Positions 49,496-61,370 of a stretch of 64,000 bases of DNA are shown here, piece by piece (positions within the stretch are counted from its first letter, which is position 1; the number at the start of each line of letters is the position of its first letter). This DNA comes from Diadophis punctatus similis. Taxonomy: Eukaryota > Chordata > Lepidosauria > Squamata > Dipsadidae. The stretch spans positions 49,209,859-49,273,858 of the forward strand of contig JALIGW010000001.1 of the NCBI GenBank assembly GCA_023053685.1, written 5' to 3'. Position numbers and translations under genes: made by a program. The notes beneath the pieces were generated by a model. That model saw only the letters and a program-made list of their open reading frames with translations. It was not told where the DNA came from and did no database searches.

Positions 49496-49580
49496 CTCCG
49501 AGCGGGCCACTTCCACTCTCCTGGCCAGACCTCTGCTCTCCACCGTCACTCGTCCGACGGGTCATCTCAGGCCGCCGCCG
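49496..49580 (-). other. ANGEL2: Probable ANGEL2 non-coding first exon
   Basis: On the minus strand, GC-rich sequence ends at a consensus donor CTCGGAG|GTAAAG (exon end 49496). It is the only strong minus-strand donor in the GC-rich block. In the ANGEL2 phase it is open back to a TGA but has no ATG, so it would be 5' UTR. An ATG at 49565 is in a different phase. The 5' end is not known. Confidence 0.5.
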
Positions 49581-49589
49581 CCTCTTTCA

Positions 49590-50130
49590 TTCACCCCGCG
49601 CGATCAGGACTCAGCCCCGCGGGTGTTTCAAATCAGCCACTCCTCCCGCAGAACAAAGCCCACCTGTTTCTCCGACCCTCTTTCCCACCACCTCTGCTTT
49701 CGCTTCGGCGCATGGGACTTGTAGTTTTGTTTTTTCCACGGGCGTTACTTTCGCTCACGTTTCCGTAGACTCACGAAAAATAAGCCGCTGAGAAACTCTC
49801 TTTGGGTTCTTTAAACCCCTCCTATTTTCCCCGTTTAGGAAACTGCTTGGGAATCCCAGTTGTGTTGAAGGATCAAAGAGGTGGCTAGAGTTTAACTCTG
49901 AGTTCTTTTAGGCGGTCATTTCGTGGCGGGCGGATTATATTCATTTAAGGGTTTGCTGCGAGCCAGGAAGTTCGAACTGGAAACTGCTCTTCCTTATTTT
50001 CTCTCTTTGGTCTTTCCGATGTCCAAATCTCGAAGAAGTGATTGGCGGGGGGAGAACCGGAAGAGGAAAGCGTGTTCGAAAAAACCCTCTTGGTTAACTA
50101 ACGGAAACGTCGCTGCCGCCATCTCAGCGT
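49590..50130. promoter_or_regulatory. Likely bidirectional promoter, ANGEL2/KTI12
   Basis: CpG-rich block. On the minus strand ACTACAAGTCCCATG (49711-49725) is a ZNF143/THAP11-type site, common in bidirectional promoters. On the plus side are an inverted CCAAT box ATTGG (50041-50045), an ETS/GABPA-type ACCGGAAG (50056-50063) and a YY1-like GCCGCCATCT (50115-50124). These would place KTI12 transcription starts near 50100. Confidence 0.55.
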
Positions 50131-50192
50131 TGGGCGGAAGCAGAAATGATAGACCGAGAGGTTTCCTCGGGAGATTGAGCGAAGAAGGCGCG

Positions 50193-50960
50193 ATGCCGTT
50201 GGTGTTGCTCTGCGGGCTGCCGGGCAGCGGCAAGAGCCGGCGCGCCGAAGAGCTGCGCGCCGCTTTGGTCTCTGAAGGCGAACGGCGCGCCTTCGTTGTG
50301 TCCGAGGCGGACGTGGCCGGAGGCCGGGCTGCCTTGCGAGCGGCGGCCGAGCGGCTGCTGAACCAGCGGGATGTAGTAATCGTCGACGCGGGCAGCGAGC
50401 TGAAGAGCTTTCGTTACGAGCTATACTGCCTCAGCAAGCACGCGGGGACCCCGCACTGCCTGGTGCTCTGCCCGGGAGGTGGCGCGCTCCCCGACCGCCC
50501 TCCTTTGGAGCCGCCGGACTCGCAAAACCGCTGGGACTGGCCTCTCTTTCTGGCGCCCGAGGACCCCGCCGAGCCCCTGCCGCTGCCCGAGATCCGGGCT
50601 GCTCTCTTGGAGCGGCGCCCGCCTCCTCCCAACCAGTCCACGCGCTCCCAGCCGCTCCAAGCTGCCGGCTTCCTTCACCAACTCGACCGCCTGACCCAAG
50701 AGGTGCTGGCCGCCGTCATGGCTGCTCAGAGGGACGGCGCCCAAGCCGGACAGTTCATTCCGGTGGCGGTGGATGGGCTAGCAGGAGGCGGCCGAGAGCC
50801 TCCGGGCTTGCTGCTTAACAGGCCGGTTAGCCTGGCTGAGTTGAGCCGCCTGCGAAGGCAGTTCCTTAGTTATGCCAAGATGCACCCGGGAGAAGGGGAA
50901 CAAAATCTGCCCCAGCTGGGCGGCATGTTTCTTCAGTACCTGAGTCAAAACCTGCAGTGA
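50193..50960 (+). CDS. KTI12: KTI12, Elongator-associated tRNA-modification factor
   Basis: P-loop protein that binds tRNA and supports Elongator-dependent wobble-uridine modification. One exon, 255 residues, from MPLVLLCGLPGSGKSRRAEE to FLQYLSQNLQ. The Walker A motif GLPGSGKS is at residues 8-15. RYELYCL, DSQNRWDWPLF, PPPNQSTRSQPL, FLHQLD and LSRLRRQF are family landmarks. Human KTI12 is 354 residues; the missing part is almost entirely the acidic linker between CLV.C and the DS.NRWD motif. GC-rich coding. The frame is open upstream to 49923 with an ATG at 50019, but the YY1-like site suggests transcription starts after it, and family proteins start MPLV. No poly(A) tract or target duplication betrays a recent retrocopy. 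Confidence 0.93.
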   Translation: MPLVLLCGLPGSGKSRRAEELRAALVSEGERRAFVVSEADVAGGRAALRAAAERLLNQRDVVIVDAGSELKSFRYELYCLSKHAGTPHCLVLCPGGGALPDRPPLEPPDSQNRWDWPLFLAPEDPAEPLPLPEIRAALLERRPPPPNQSTRSQPLQAAGFLHQLDRLTQEVLAAVMAAQRDGAQAGQFIPVAVDGLAGGGREPPGLLLNRPVSLAELSRLRRQFLSYAKMHPGEGEQNLPQLGGMFLQYLSQNLQ

Positions 50961-51076
50961 GCTCAGCAGGTTCCTCTGAGTAGCAGTTGCCGGCCCTGCT
51001 CTGTGTATGGTGGATGGACTTAGGCAGGACGCTTCATTTAGATACTTTTTGCTGTTTAATTTTGGACAGGAATTCT

Positions 51077-51131
51077 ATAACTTGCCGAATTTATAGACTG
51101 CTTTATATATAACTTGCCGAATTTATAGACT
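51077..51131. repeat. Small direct duplication in the KTI12 3' UTR
   Basis: ATAACTTGCCGAATTTATAG occurs twice, about 32 bp apart. Confidence 0.85.
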
Positions 51132-51469
51132 GAAACTATTTGATGAAGACCGATGAAGACATTTTTAAAATAATGTTTTTCAGTATGCGTCTATTTATAT
51201 TTGAATTGCAATTGTCATTATTTTTATACCGTGCCTTGTTTAAAGAAGTTCATTGGTAGATTTCAACATTCATAGTGATTCCCATGAGGTGAATTGGCAG
51301 AAATAATGACTGAATTGAAGTTCATAAATTCAGCTTTCTAAATCAAAGATTTGGTGCAATCCTGAAAAGTGTGTTTATCAAATACATTTGAACTTAATAT
51401 GACTAAAAAAAGTTTACATAAAGAACATTACATTGTGCTTATAATATTTGTCTCTGTGTGATTTAACTT

Positions 51470-51475
51470 ATTAAA
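51470..51475 (+). terminator. KTI12: Possible KTI12 poly(A) signal
   Basis: ATTAAA, 510 bp after the stop codon. A variant signal; no AATAAA is closer. Confidence 0.35.
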
Positions 51476-51749
51476 GAGCTGCAAGTTTAGATTGATCTTG
51501 ACTGAGAAGGCAAGCACAAAGCTGCATCCATGAGTTTGCATTTTGCTGGATAAGGCCGTGTTGAAGTCTGTCAAGATCCTTCTGGATCATATTTCTAAAT
51601 GGTTGGCTATTCCTTCCAGTTTAGTTGTTTACTGTTGACTAAATTATGTTTTGATGATTTGATAATTATAAAAAGAGTCTTTGTATTTCTTCTTTCTTTT
51701 CTATTTTTCTTTTCTAAATATTTTAGCTTTCTTTCTGATTTTTTTTTAC

Positions 51750-51965
51750 TTAGAATAACAGAGTTGGAAGGGTCCTTGGAGGTCTTCTAGTGCAACCCCC
51801 TGCTTAGGCAGGAAACCCTACACCACTTCAAAAAAATGGTTAGCCAACATCTTAAAAACTTAGTGTTGGAGTATTCACAACTTCTGGAGGCAAGTTGTTC
51901 CACTGATTAATTGTTCTAACTGTCAGGAAATTTCTCCTTAGTTCTAAGTTGCTTCTCTCCTTGAT
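51750..51965 (-). mobile_element. CR1 LINE 3' fragment
   Basis: Minus strand reads the CR1 tail: GGAGAAATTTCCTGACAGTT ... GGGTTGCACTAGAAGACCTC and CTTCCAACTCTGTTATTCT. 5'-truncated. Confidence 0.88.
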
Positions 51966-53190
51966 TTGTATTTATTTATTTTATATTTATTTGTATTTTT
52001 ATCTTCCTTTAAAAAACTTTTTACAAAATTATATCTGTGTGCGTATAGTTCTACATAGCTTCAATATTGATACTAACTTGGGATTTAGTTCTAAGTTTTA
52101 GCATAACCTTACTCAAGCTATTGTGCTAAATGTGCGGAGCTGGGTGTGATTAAGCAAAACAACTATTTTAATGTTCACTTCTCAGTAAAGAGAATGGGTG
52201 CTTTAGTACATGGCAATTAAATGAGTGTTAAATATCTAACGAATTCATATATTACAAACCTTATTGTCATGATGCCGTTCTTCATCTAGTTTTAACTGAA
52301 TGAAGCAGAAGCCACTGAACAATCAAAATAGATTCTATCCTTTTAGAACCAAATACAGTAAGAATGCTCATGAAAATCTATACAGTACTGTAGTGAAGTT
52401 GTCATGGAAATACTGGCTGCTATACCTAGAACTTGGAAGCGTTGTCATGATCTAACAAGCTAAAATGAGGAGAATCTCAAGTTGTGCAGTTGAATGTAGT
52501 AGAAAAATCCCAAGTGTTACGCACAAGCAGCCTTCGGAGAAAATCACCAGCTGTATATTCTGCATTACATTTGGCAGCAATACAACATTGTGGCAACATT
52601 TTCAAACAAAAGATCTTGCCCATTTTCTTATCAAAAATACATCTGTAGTAGTAGTTTATTTTTTTAAAAAAAAATCTATTTGTTTATAAGTTGTACAGTA
52701 TATAGCCTGCCCAAATTCATAGATTTCAATTGCAGGTTACAGCATGACAACACATTAACGAAGAAAGGTTTTGGTCTGTATTTGGCCCTAGATATATAAG
52801 CAAGACTCACAGAAGCTAATGTAACAAATTTGTTAGCTTTTACAGTCCTACATTTCTATTTTTTAAATTTATTTTGCCATTATAACGTAACCATTTTCAG
52901 AGATCTGTCAGTAAATTACAGACAGAGGCTATCTTAATTGCACCAATTTTATAATGACTTATTTGCACATTGTGTAGGATTCTGCAGCATGTAGAAAATC
53001 CACACACAAAACATCTTGATTGTTGATCCTCTTTGTGAAATTGATACAAAGCAAAACACTGTTTTATTGCTTTTACTGTTATTATTAGTAGTATAAATAT
53101 TTTAATCTGCTTCCAAAATATACCTTGAAAATGAAGGGAATGTGAGAGTAAAGGCACTAAAGTTTTCCCAAGCGCATGTGCTATATAATA
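51966..53190. other. Intergenic, no recognisable gene
   Basis: AT-rich DNA between KTI12 and RPS6KC1. Nothing recognised. Confidence 0.4.
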
Positions 53191-53198
53191 CTTGGCAC

Positions 53199-53774
53199 CA
53201 GGGTGGATAAAAATTGATTTAAAAAAATCAGATTGTTAAAAATTTAAATAGGGTTTTTTATTGTGTTTATTTTAATGAAATGCTTTTGGAGTAACTAAAT
53301 ATAGATTTCTATTTAAGATACATTAATAATTTAGTTTATTCAGCATGAAATAGAGCTTAGTTATGTAGCATGAGGCTGTACATTTTTGGTAAATTCATTC
53401 AATGAATCCAAGCTCTGCAAGCTGAGATAATATACACTCTAAATAGGAAACCTTCATTTTGTTTGCAAATAATAATATTAAAGATTCTAACTACCAGCAA
53501 AAATGAGTCCTTACATTTAAAGAACACCTGTCATTTCAGATCCATCATGACAGCGCCTGTTAGCGGGCATCCACTCACCTGCAGCCCACCATGTCCCTTA
53601 TCTTATTGTGTCACTGCCACATCAGCCGTCCCATTAAAGTGAATGGGACTGTTGGTGAGTCAACAGTGGGTCAGAGGAGCCGCCGCTGTGGGACAGATGA
53701 GTTTCTCTTTAAAAATTATGATTTAAATCAAGCCTTTTTACTAATGATTTAAATCATGATTTAAATTCACCCTG
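53199..53774. mobile_element. hAT-type TIR element, 576 bp
   Basis: CAGGGTGGATAAAAATTGAT to ATGATTTAAATTCACCCTG. Perfect 8-bp duplication CTTGGCAC at 53191-53198 and 53775-53782. Repeated ATTTAAATCA blocks near the right end; no transposase. Confidence 0.9.
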
Positions 53775-53782
53775 CTTGGCAC

Positions 53783-55740
53783 TGATTTCTGCAGAGGTGG
53801 GGATCTTTTGTGCATACTTTTCAAGACATGAAAGCTTACTCTGCAGACATTTGCCCTTTAAATATTCTGCCTGGTGGAGTAGTTATTCCCCATGTTTTGT
53901 ATCAGTATTTTCCTCTCCTCTGTGCCCTGGCCCAAAAAATAAAGGAAATGTTTGAAGACTACATATAATGTATATGTGTGTGCATGCGCACACGCTATAT
54001 ATAGTTAGCCAGTATAACACAACAGTTAAGATTAAACAAGAGTCAGAAGGTTTAAAGTGTCATCATTTTTGATCATGAAGTTGTATCTTCTAAAAATTGA
54101 TTTCTTAAAAATCTGAACAGAAGCTTGATTTCATCTTCAGATTGTAATCTCCCAAATATACAGAAAACACATCACAAATTATTGCAGTGCTTTGAATTTA
54201 ATAGAAAAATGTATTGAGATATGATAAAGCGAGCATGTGATCTCAGGAAAAGACTTGTATTAAAGTGTTGCAGATAAGAGACATTGAAACATATTTTCCA
54301 AATCCTGGTTAATTCAATATTTGTGTATGAAAATACAGTTCTTATATGTTTCAGTTACTGTTTGGAAAGGCAGCATATATAATGTATAAATGATATATTC
54401 AATATTCAGTGGAACTATGCTTTAACTTTCTATCTTTCTATTGTGATATAGCTAATTAGTTGTCATCAAATTCTTCCTGATCTTTGATGATTGTATGAAA
54501 AAATTCTAAACATTTTAACCTAAATGGCAACAGTCCCCAGCTCTTCCAAAGACTTTATAGGGATGTTCATGATTTGATCCTATCCTGTATTTTCCCCTTG
54601 CTCTACTTCCTTCAATCTTGTTAAACCTATATAATGTTCACAGGACTTGATATTAATTTTCAATTGCAGGACAATCCTGTCATATAGGAATTAGGAAATA
54701 AAAATAGATTTTAACAAAATCCTGTAAACTCCATAAAGGAATGGTAGTATGAATCCATTTAAAATGAAATGATTTAAATAGTGGGATATGTTAGGGAGAA
54801 ATAACTATTTTAAGAAAAGCCACTTCTAAACCAAAGCAGAACTTAGAATTCTAGTTTTCTATCTAATTTAAGTAATTAGACTATAGAATAAAAAGACCTT
54901 GATGCAAAAAGAGCCAATATTTCCTTGTGAATCATATTTCAGTATTCTGTGCAAAAATATTTATTGTCTGGAATGTTTGCTTTACTGCCAACCAACTTCA
55001 TCACTCTATACTTAATTAGAAGACCCTGAAGAAAAATAAACAAAATGAACAAGAAGTCCTTTCCTACCTATTCTGGTTATGTTTTCTGTATACTCCTCAA
55101 CATGGTTTGAAAAGTCCACTTTCCTATTATCCAAATTTATCAGTTGTGTTGAACATAAACCCTCCAAAAGTCAAAACTTGGTTACTTTGGAGAGTTGATT
55201 TTTAAAAAATCAGGATCCCCTAGTAATGCCAGGAATTTGGTTGGCTGAACTAGTAGTGGAACATGGTTCCTGTGGAAATTTTTAGCTTATTTTGCATCTC
55301 ATTGTACTTTGGTGAATGTAGTTGCTTAAACTGACATTCTGCCATTATTTCTACAATAGTCCACTGTTCACCAAAGTTCCCTAATAAGGGTTCATTTCTT
55401 ATTTTTATATTACCTTCAAGTGTTTTGTATAAGTCACTGAAACAAGTACCCAATTTTGCATAATTAGTTAAACTGCAATACTATTATTATTTTTGGTTCA
55501 ACATTTGAAGTAAGGTAACATCTGTCTGGAAATTACTAAGTGGATTTAGGGAAAAAAACTTTTTCTTAATTATGTTTTACATCCTTCCCATACAGAATAT
55601 CATACAGCAACATTAGAAAAAATGCCACAAATATGCATTTACATTGCACACCGAGGACTACGATGAAAACAAAACTTAATGAGTATAAACCCCACTGAAT
55701 TCAACTCTTGAATTCCCCACCAGAATGGGAATGCTAGGCA
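53783..55740. other. Intergenic, no recognisable gene
   Basis: AT-rich. Short GTGTGCATGCGCACAC palindrome-like patch near 53974-53993. No exon or known repeat identified. Confidence 0.4.
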
Positions 55741-55892
55741 AAACCGAGCGCTTTTTCCATTTTTTTCCCGATACCAAAAAAGCGCCACAGTTGTTTCTGC
55801 CCCGACATTTACTGCTCGATTTTAACATCGTTGCGAGGACCCTTCCGGTCCTTTTTTTTCTTGTCTCCAGCCGTTAAGGGTGGGTGGGGGAT

Positions 55893-56129
55893 ATGGATCG
55901 ACCTGCTAGCGGGAAAAGTTACGGTGTTCGTCGCTGGTTGAATTACTACGAGGAAATGGTGCCGCCACAGTACTTCCGCCGCTGCTTCCGCCTCCACTCC
56001 GGGCCTGACCCGGGAGTGGATCGATTGATTGACAGCTCTGAGAGGTGGCGCCCACCCGGCGCCGGGGAAGCAGCAGCCTCGGCACCTGCGACAGGGCCGC
56101 TGCACCATCAGCCACGGTGGCAAGGATGA
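55893..56129 (+). CDS. Upstream ORF overlapping the RPS6KC1 start
   Basis: 78 codons from ATG 55893 (MDRPASGKSYGVRRWL...). Its TGA at 56127-56129 overlaps the RPS6KC1 ATG at 56126-56128 as ATGA. No known domain. Whether the transcript starts upstream of 55893 is unknown, so it may not be translated. Confidence 0.35.
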   Translation: MDRPASGKSYGVRRWLNYYEEMVPPQYFRRCFRLHSGPDPGVDRLIDSSERWRPPGAGEAAASAPATGPLHHQPRWQG

Positions 56130-56230
56130 TCTCCTCGCGGAATCGAGGCGGGGAGGTGGCCCGATTCTACACGGTCACCGAGCCCAAGCGCCACCCTCGA
56201 GGATACACGGTATATAAGGTCACCGCGAGG
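56126..56230 (+). CDS. RPS6KC1: RPS6KC1 exon 1
   Basis: 35 codons, donor AGG|GTGAGT. The ATG gives the same start as the human protein (14 residues before RFYTVTEP counts alike). The frame is open further upstream but without another ATG. Confidence 0.93.
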
Positions 56231-59200
56231 GTGAGTTGCTTTTGGGGAGATCAGGAAAGCTAGCGAGAGAGGGGGCTCTCGCCTCCCCAGTGATTTTCAG
56301 TGGCCGAGGGTCGGGGGTCGCAGAGCCGATCGTAGGGGCCGATTCCCCCCCCCCCACCAAGATTCCCGAAGCTTGTTCTGGATTTCCGTGAAGCTGCGGG
56401 TTAGATCTCCGGTTGCAGGGCGGGAGCAAACCGCTGGCGCTCCCAGCTGTCTGGACTAGGCGTCTCTGAGTCCCGTGCGGCACATCCAAGGGAACCCGAG
56501 GCTGTTTCTTTCGCCCAAGACGTCTGACGCGTGTATCAAGCTGGTCCCTCCTCTGGCATCTTTCCCTGGTTCTGTTGTCCGCAGTCTTTGAAAACTGAAG
56601 GCAGCAGGATTTTGGCCTGAGGCTCTTTGCAGTCGGAGAATATGCTTTTTACTATTGAGCTAAGATGTTTCCCTTCCTCCCCTCAGCAGATTTTTAGCAT
56701 CCTTCACCTAAGTCTTTTTTTACAGCCTGAACAGGGAAACAGCACTGAATCACCATCTCTTTCTATAAACGTTTCCCATCACATAAAATGTATTTACTGC
56801 TTGTATTCTTAAAGCTTCCTTGATTATGAGAGACTGCATGCCCCTCCATCTCCTATCTCCCTATGGTAGAAAATGGAAGAAGCGTAACTCGGCCCACATC
56901 CATCCACCTTTCCTTCCTTTGTAGAGCGGGGAGGGGAGAGGAAAGAATAAGTGCAGAAATGATATTGCTTGTCTCAGGTAAACCACATTGCATATAAGAG
57001 GTCTTACTTTGGAGTAAAGGCACAAAGGATTGTCAGAATTGTGAATGGCAGGTGTACCCTGGTCAAAATGTGTTGGGAGAAGAGCAGTCAAAATTTGCAC
57101 TGTGTAAGACTAGTTGGAAGGAGCAGCTGTAATCATATGTCCAAATAGGATGAAAGAACCAGAGCAACAGCCAGTATATACTTGATTTGTGTTTGCAAAG
57201 GGCAGCAGAAAGTTATTAATCAAAAGGTGATTAAATTGCAAGGCCCATGTTCCCTGGAGTTCAGTGTAAGAATCATATGAAAAATAATCTAAGGGGAGGA
57301 AGGTTTTGTTCTGTGCATAAATCAAACCAGTCCCATTCATACTTCAAATAGCAGATTTTTTTTGGAAGCTCATTCCCAGTCTGGATTAAAAAAACACACC
57401 CCAAACGGCTATGTTAATCACTACATGGTTGTTTTGAACATTGGTAGAAATGCATTGAACATTACAATGGGATCTTATTTCAGATAGTAGGTCCTCTTTG
57501 AATTTCCAATCTCTGTCCATAATTAAGAGACCTTACCTAAATACTGCATCTATTAAGTATTTTGGACCCTCAGAATAACCTTACTGCTGGAGGAAAGTTT
57601 TGTAATTAAAGATCCTTAATATACTTTTATTTCGTATAGCCCAGGGGTGGCCAAACCATGGCGCATGCTCCAAACGTGGCACATTATATGATTACAAGTG
57701 GCGTATTGCATCCTTGCACCTACTTATTTTTTTAAATAGGTGTCATAACTGAATCCATCTTAATATTTTCAACACCAAAGTGATCTCAGTTCAATTCGTA
57801 CAGTCTTCAGTAATGTTCAACTTCTCGGTGTCTGAAACTTAGAATGGAACTTGTGAGATGTTACTTTAGGCGGGTTTATAAACGAACGAATATTTTTATC
57901 GGTGTTGCCATTGCGCGTTCCTGCTCAAATGATCGCAGACACTGCGCACTAGCAACACATCATGTGTTTGAAGTCACGTGCGAATGAGCGGTGAGCGTTT
58001 GATATGGTCAATTAGTTCTGAGTGAGCCATCGTGGCGTGGAGTTTGAAGCAGTGTTTTATTGAATGTAGTAGCGTGGTTTTTGTATTGAGAGTGATTGAA
58101 AGACAGATTCAAGATTAAATATATATTACGTTTGTCAAATTTTGAAATGGCGTTATTCCTTTTCCTCCCTTAAGCAAAGCAGATCCCACCCCATCCCTAT
58201 TTTACAACCCCAAACGTGAAAGTAAGAAGATAAAAAACGTGCTTGAGTTGTATGGCGCATCTGAACTTGTCTGTGAAAAAATTGGCACATGGTATGGTTA
58301 AGGTTGGCCATCACTGGTATAGCCACTTCATTTCTCCTTCCTTTTTTAGAAAAAAGTGTGGACATTCAACAATAGTAATGACAGGGCAACAGAATAATAG
58401 CCCAAAAACACTTGATGCACACAAGACTGTACTGGATTAGTGTCTGTTGATGATAAGTGGGAGAATGCTCCCAATACTTATCATTAATTTGAGATCTTGA
58501 ATTGTTTTCGTTTACCTGAGACTTTTGGGGAGAAGAATCTTTTAAAAACTTTGTGTTTTCTTGGATGAAAGGTACAGGCAGCCTTCTCTGTGATTTTAAT
58601 TCACAGCATTTCTCTGTCTGAACTGCTCTAAATTTGTTCTATAGAATACTCCTTTGCAGATGTTAGTTGTAATAATAATAGCATTGATGTAGCATTACAC
58701 CGTAGAATGCCTAGAAAGCTTCACATTCTTTAAAAGAGTTTTCTTCAAATGTACTGGTCTGCAACTCTCACAAGTTCTTGGTATTAACCATGCTGGCTGA
58801 GCACAATGAGAAATGAAATCCACATTTTCTCAAGCAGGTTTTTCAAATTTTCCCCAGTTGTGAAACCTGTTAGTTAAAAAAAAATTATCAAGAGGCAAAA
58901 CTTTAGGAATAGAAAACTGAAAAAAATGAACATATAATACTTTATTTACACACATTTATATATTACAGTTATTTAATATTTTTGGGGCTTAGTCTCTTGT
59001 GGAATCCCATCAAGTGCTCATAGAACCTCAGGTTCTGTGGAACTGATTTGAAAAAACCCTGCCGTTGTTTGCATTCCTGCTCTGGTAATGCTAATTGAAA
59101 ATCTAACTATATTGCTGTGAGCATGGTTGTTACATGGGTGAAAGATGCCTCATTGAAGACTGCTGCTAGGTGGCAAGCGAGAAATCTGCCCTAAAATAAC

Positions 59201-60075
59201 TGGGAGGAAAGAGAAAGCAATGAAAACTTCTACTCCCTCCCAGTGATTGTGCCCAAGATTGCATAGTTCTGTTGATAATCTGACTAACTGTGTGTGAAAA
59301 GATGTGTGTAACAATAGTATGTCTAAATAACTGGTAATATATGTCTTCGAGGTTGAAAATGTTCTCCATTCCAGTCAGGTAATTTTAATATGGAGGAGAA
59401 CAAATTGCAATAATTTTATCTCCAAGAATTACAAAGTTGGCTTAACTTGGTGCAATTTTTCTCATGAGTTCTTTGGACGTTACAAAGTAATTTGAAGGCA
59501 TAGAAAGGGAGAAAACAAGAAAACGGGGTAGGTATATATTGACATAGAGATAGTGCAAGTCGTTCATAAACCAGCGAAGTGAAACTATTTTGCAGTTGAA
59601 AGTTAAATTCTTATAACCATACAGTACGGTAAAAGGCATATAGAATGTGCACATACCCTTACCAGTTACGAAGCGCTTAAACAGAAAACGGAAACAAGGG
59701 TTGGATTCCCCCCCCCACTTGCAGAATCTAATGCACATTGCATCATGCTCTCTGGGCATTACATAGCTCCTATGTAATCAACAGCTCAAGCTTGCAAAGC
59801 CTTAGGGAAAAGAGGTGTTACAGGAAAGATGTAATAATATTATCTACATACATACTTCTCACTCTTCAGAGCAGAGCTACTGTAAATAGTGCATTTGATA
59901 CTCAACCTTGTGAATTTATAACCATCAATTTAGCATGCATGTGAACACTTAATAATGGATTTTAACACTTCTACCAAGAAGGAAATTGAGTTTCCATAAG
60001 ATGTTTGCACCCTGTTAATTGTTATTTTCAGCAGTAAATGGGAATCATTATTGGCAGACTCATTCTAATAATATA

Positions 60076-60108
<33 letters not shown>

Positions 60109-60129
60109 GTAATAAGTAGATAAACAAGT

Positions 60130-60164
<35 letters not shown>

Positions 60165-60894
60165 TTTTGGAATTCTTATATGCCGCCCAACTCCCTAAGG
60201 ACTCAGGGCGGCGTACAACAGTGAGAAAATACAAGAATAACCAAAATCTAAAAAGTTAATTAAAAGCAAATATAAAAATTAAAACACACTATAAAAAGAA
60301 TCATCACCAACCATTCAACATCATACATACTTGGGGGGTGGGCTCGAATGAATTAAGCTCTACCCCCCGCCTGCAGGAAAAGCCATGTCTTAACAGCTTT
60401 CCGGAAGGCCAGCAGAGTGGGGATAGTTCGGGTCTCTGGTGGAAGTTGGTTCCAGAGCACAGGGCCAGCCACAGAGAAGGCTCTCCCCCTTGGGCCCGCC
60501 AGCCGGCATTGTTTGGCCGACGGGACCTGGAGGAGGCCAGTTAATAAATTTTATTATATAATTATAATTATTATTATAAAAATTATTAACTTGTTTATCT
60601 AATTATTATCATTATCATTAGTGTGTGTATGTGTGTGGTTTCCCACACAAAAAATGCAAGTGTGGTTATCCCATAAGCTTACAGAAGAACATCAGGATAA
60701 TTTCAAGTTTATTTCTGATTTCTTCCCTAGACATCTCCAATGTGAAATTTTATCTTTTTCAGTGTAGCCACTTAAGTTCTCATATTGCTAATCCATCACA
60801 AACATAAGATCTATTTTTGGTTTCCGTCACTGCTAGCTAATTCCCTCCCTCTCCCCCCTCTTTCTCCTTCTCTCTCCCTCCCTCCCTCTCTCAC

Positions 60895-60925
<31 letters not shown>

Positions 60926-61207
60926 CTCTCATCTCAAAGTCACTCATTCCTCACCTAGTAACTATTATTTACAGTCATAATCATTAAAAATCATAGGAGC
61001 TGTATTTTATCCTTTACAGAGAACATCATGGAGTTTGGGAGAAACTATTCTAATGTAAAATGCCAAACAAAGAATAAATAGCAAGACATGGATTGTTGTG
61101 TTACAGATTTTATAAATCCCTGTCAGGTTTTTTGTCTTCTTGTGCTTCTTCTTTTTCTGCAGCTCAGTAGATTAAATAAGACAAATCAAGGATTTTAGCG
61201 GGAATAG

Positions 61208-61295
<88 letters not shown>

Positions 61296-61319
61296 AATCA
61301 AGGATTTTAGCGGGAATAG

Positions 61320-61370
<51 letters not shown>

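Larger units (their letters stand above)
55740..56500 (+). promoter_or_regulatory. RPS6KC1: RPS6KC1 CpG-island promoter
   Basis: Sharp change from AT-rich to CpG-rich sequence around the first RPS6KC1 exon. An ETS/GABPA-type site (ACCGGAAGG on the minus strand) lies at 55841-55849, followed by a pyrimidine run at 55850-55868. Confidence 0.6.

Noticed and set aside
49332..49565. Minus-strand ORF starting MTRRTSDGG
   Set aside because: Out of phase with ANGEL2 across the donor at 49496 and without known domains; more likely part of the 5' UTR.
49923..50192. In-frame upstream extension of KTI12 (ATG at 50019)
   Set aside because: Family members start MPLV, and promoter-like sites (ETS, YY1-like) lie inside the extension, so it is probably not transcribed.
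57642..58316. hAT transposase gene
   Set aside because: Termini and duplication are clear, but no readable DDE or hATC domain.
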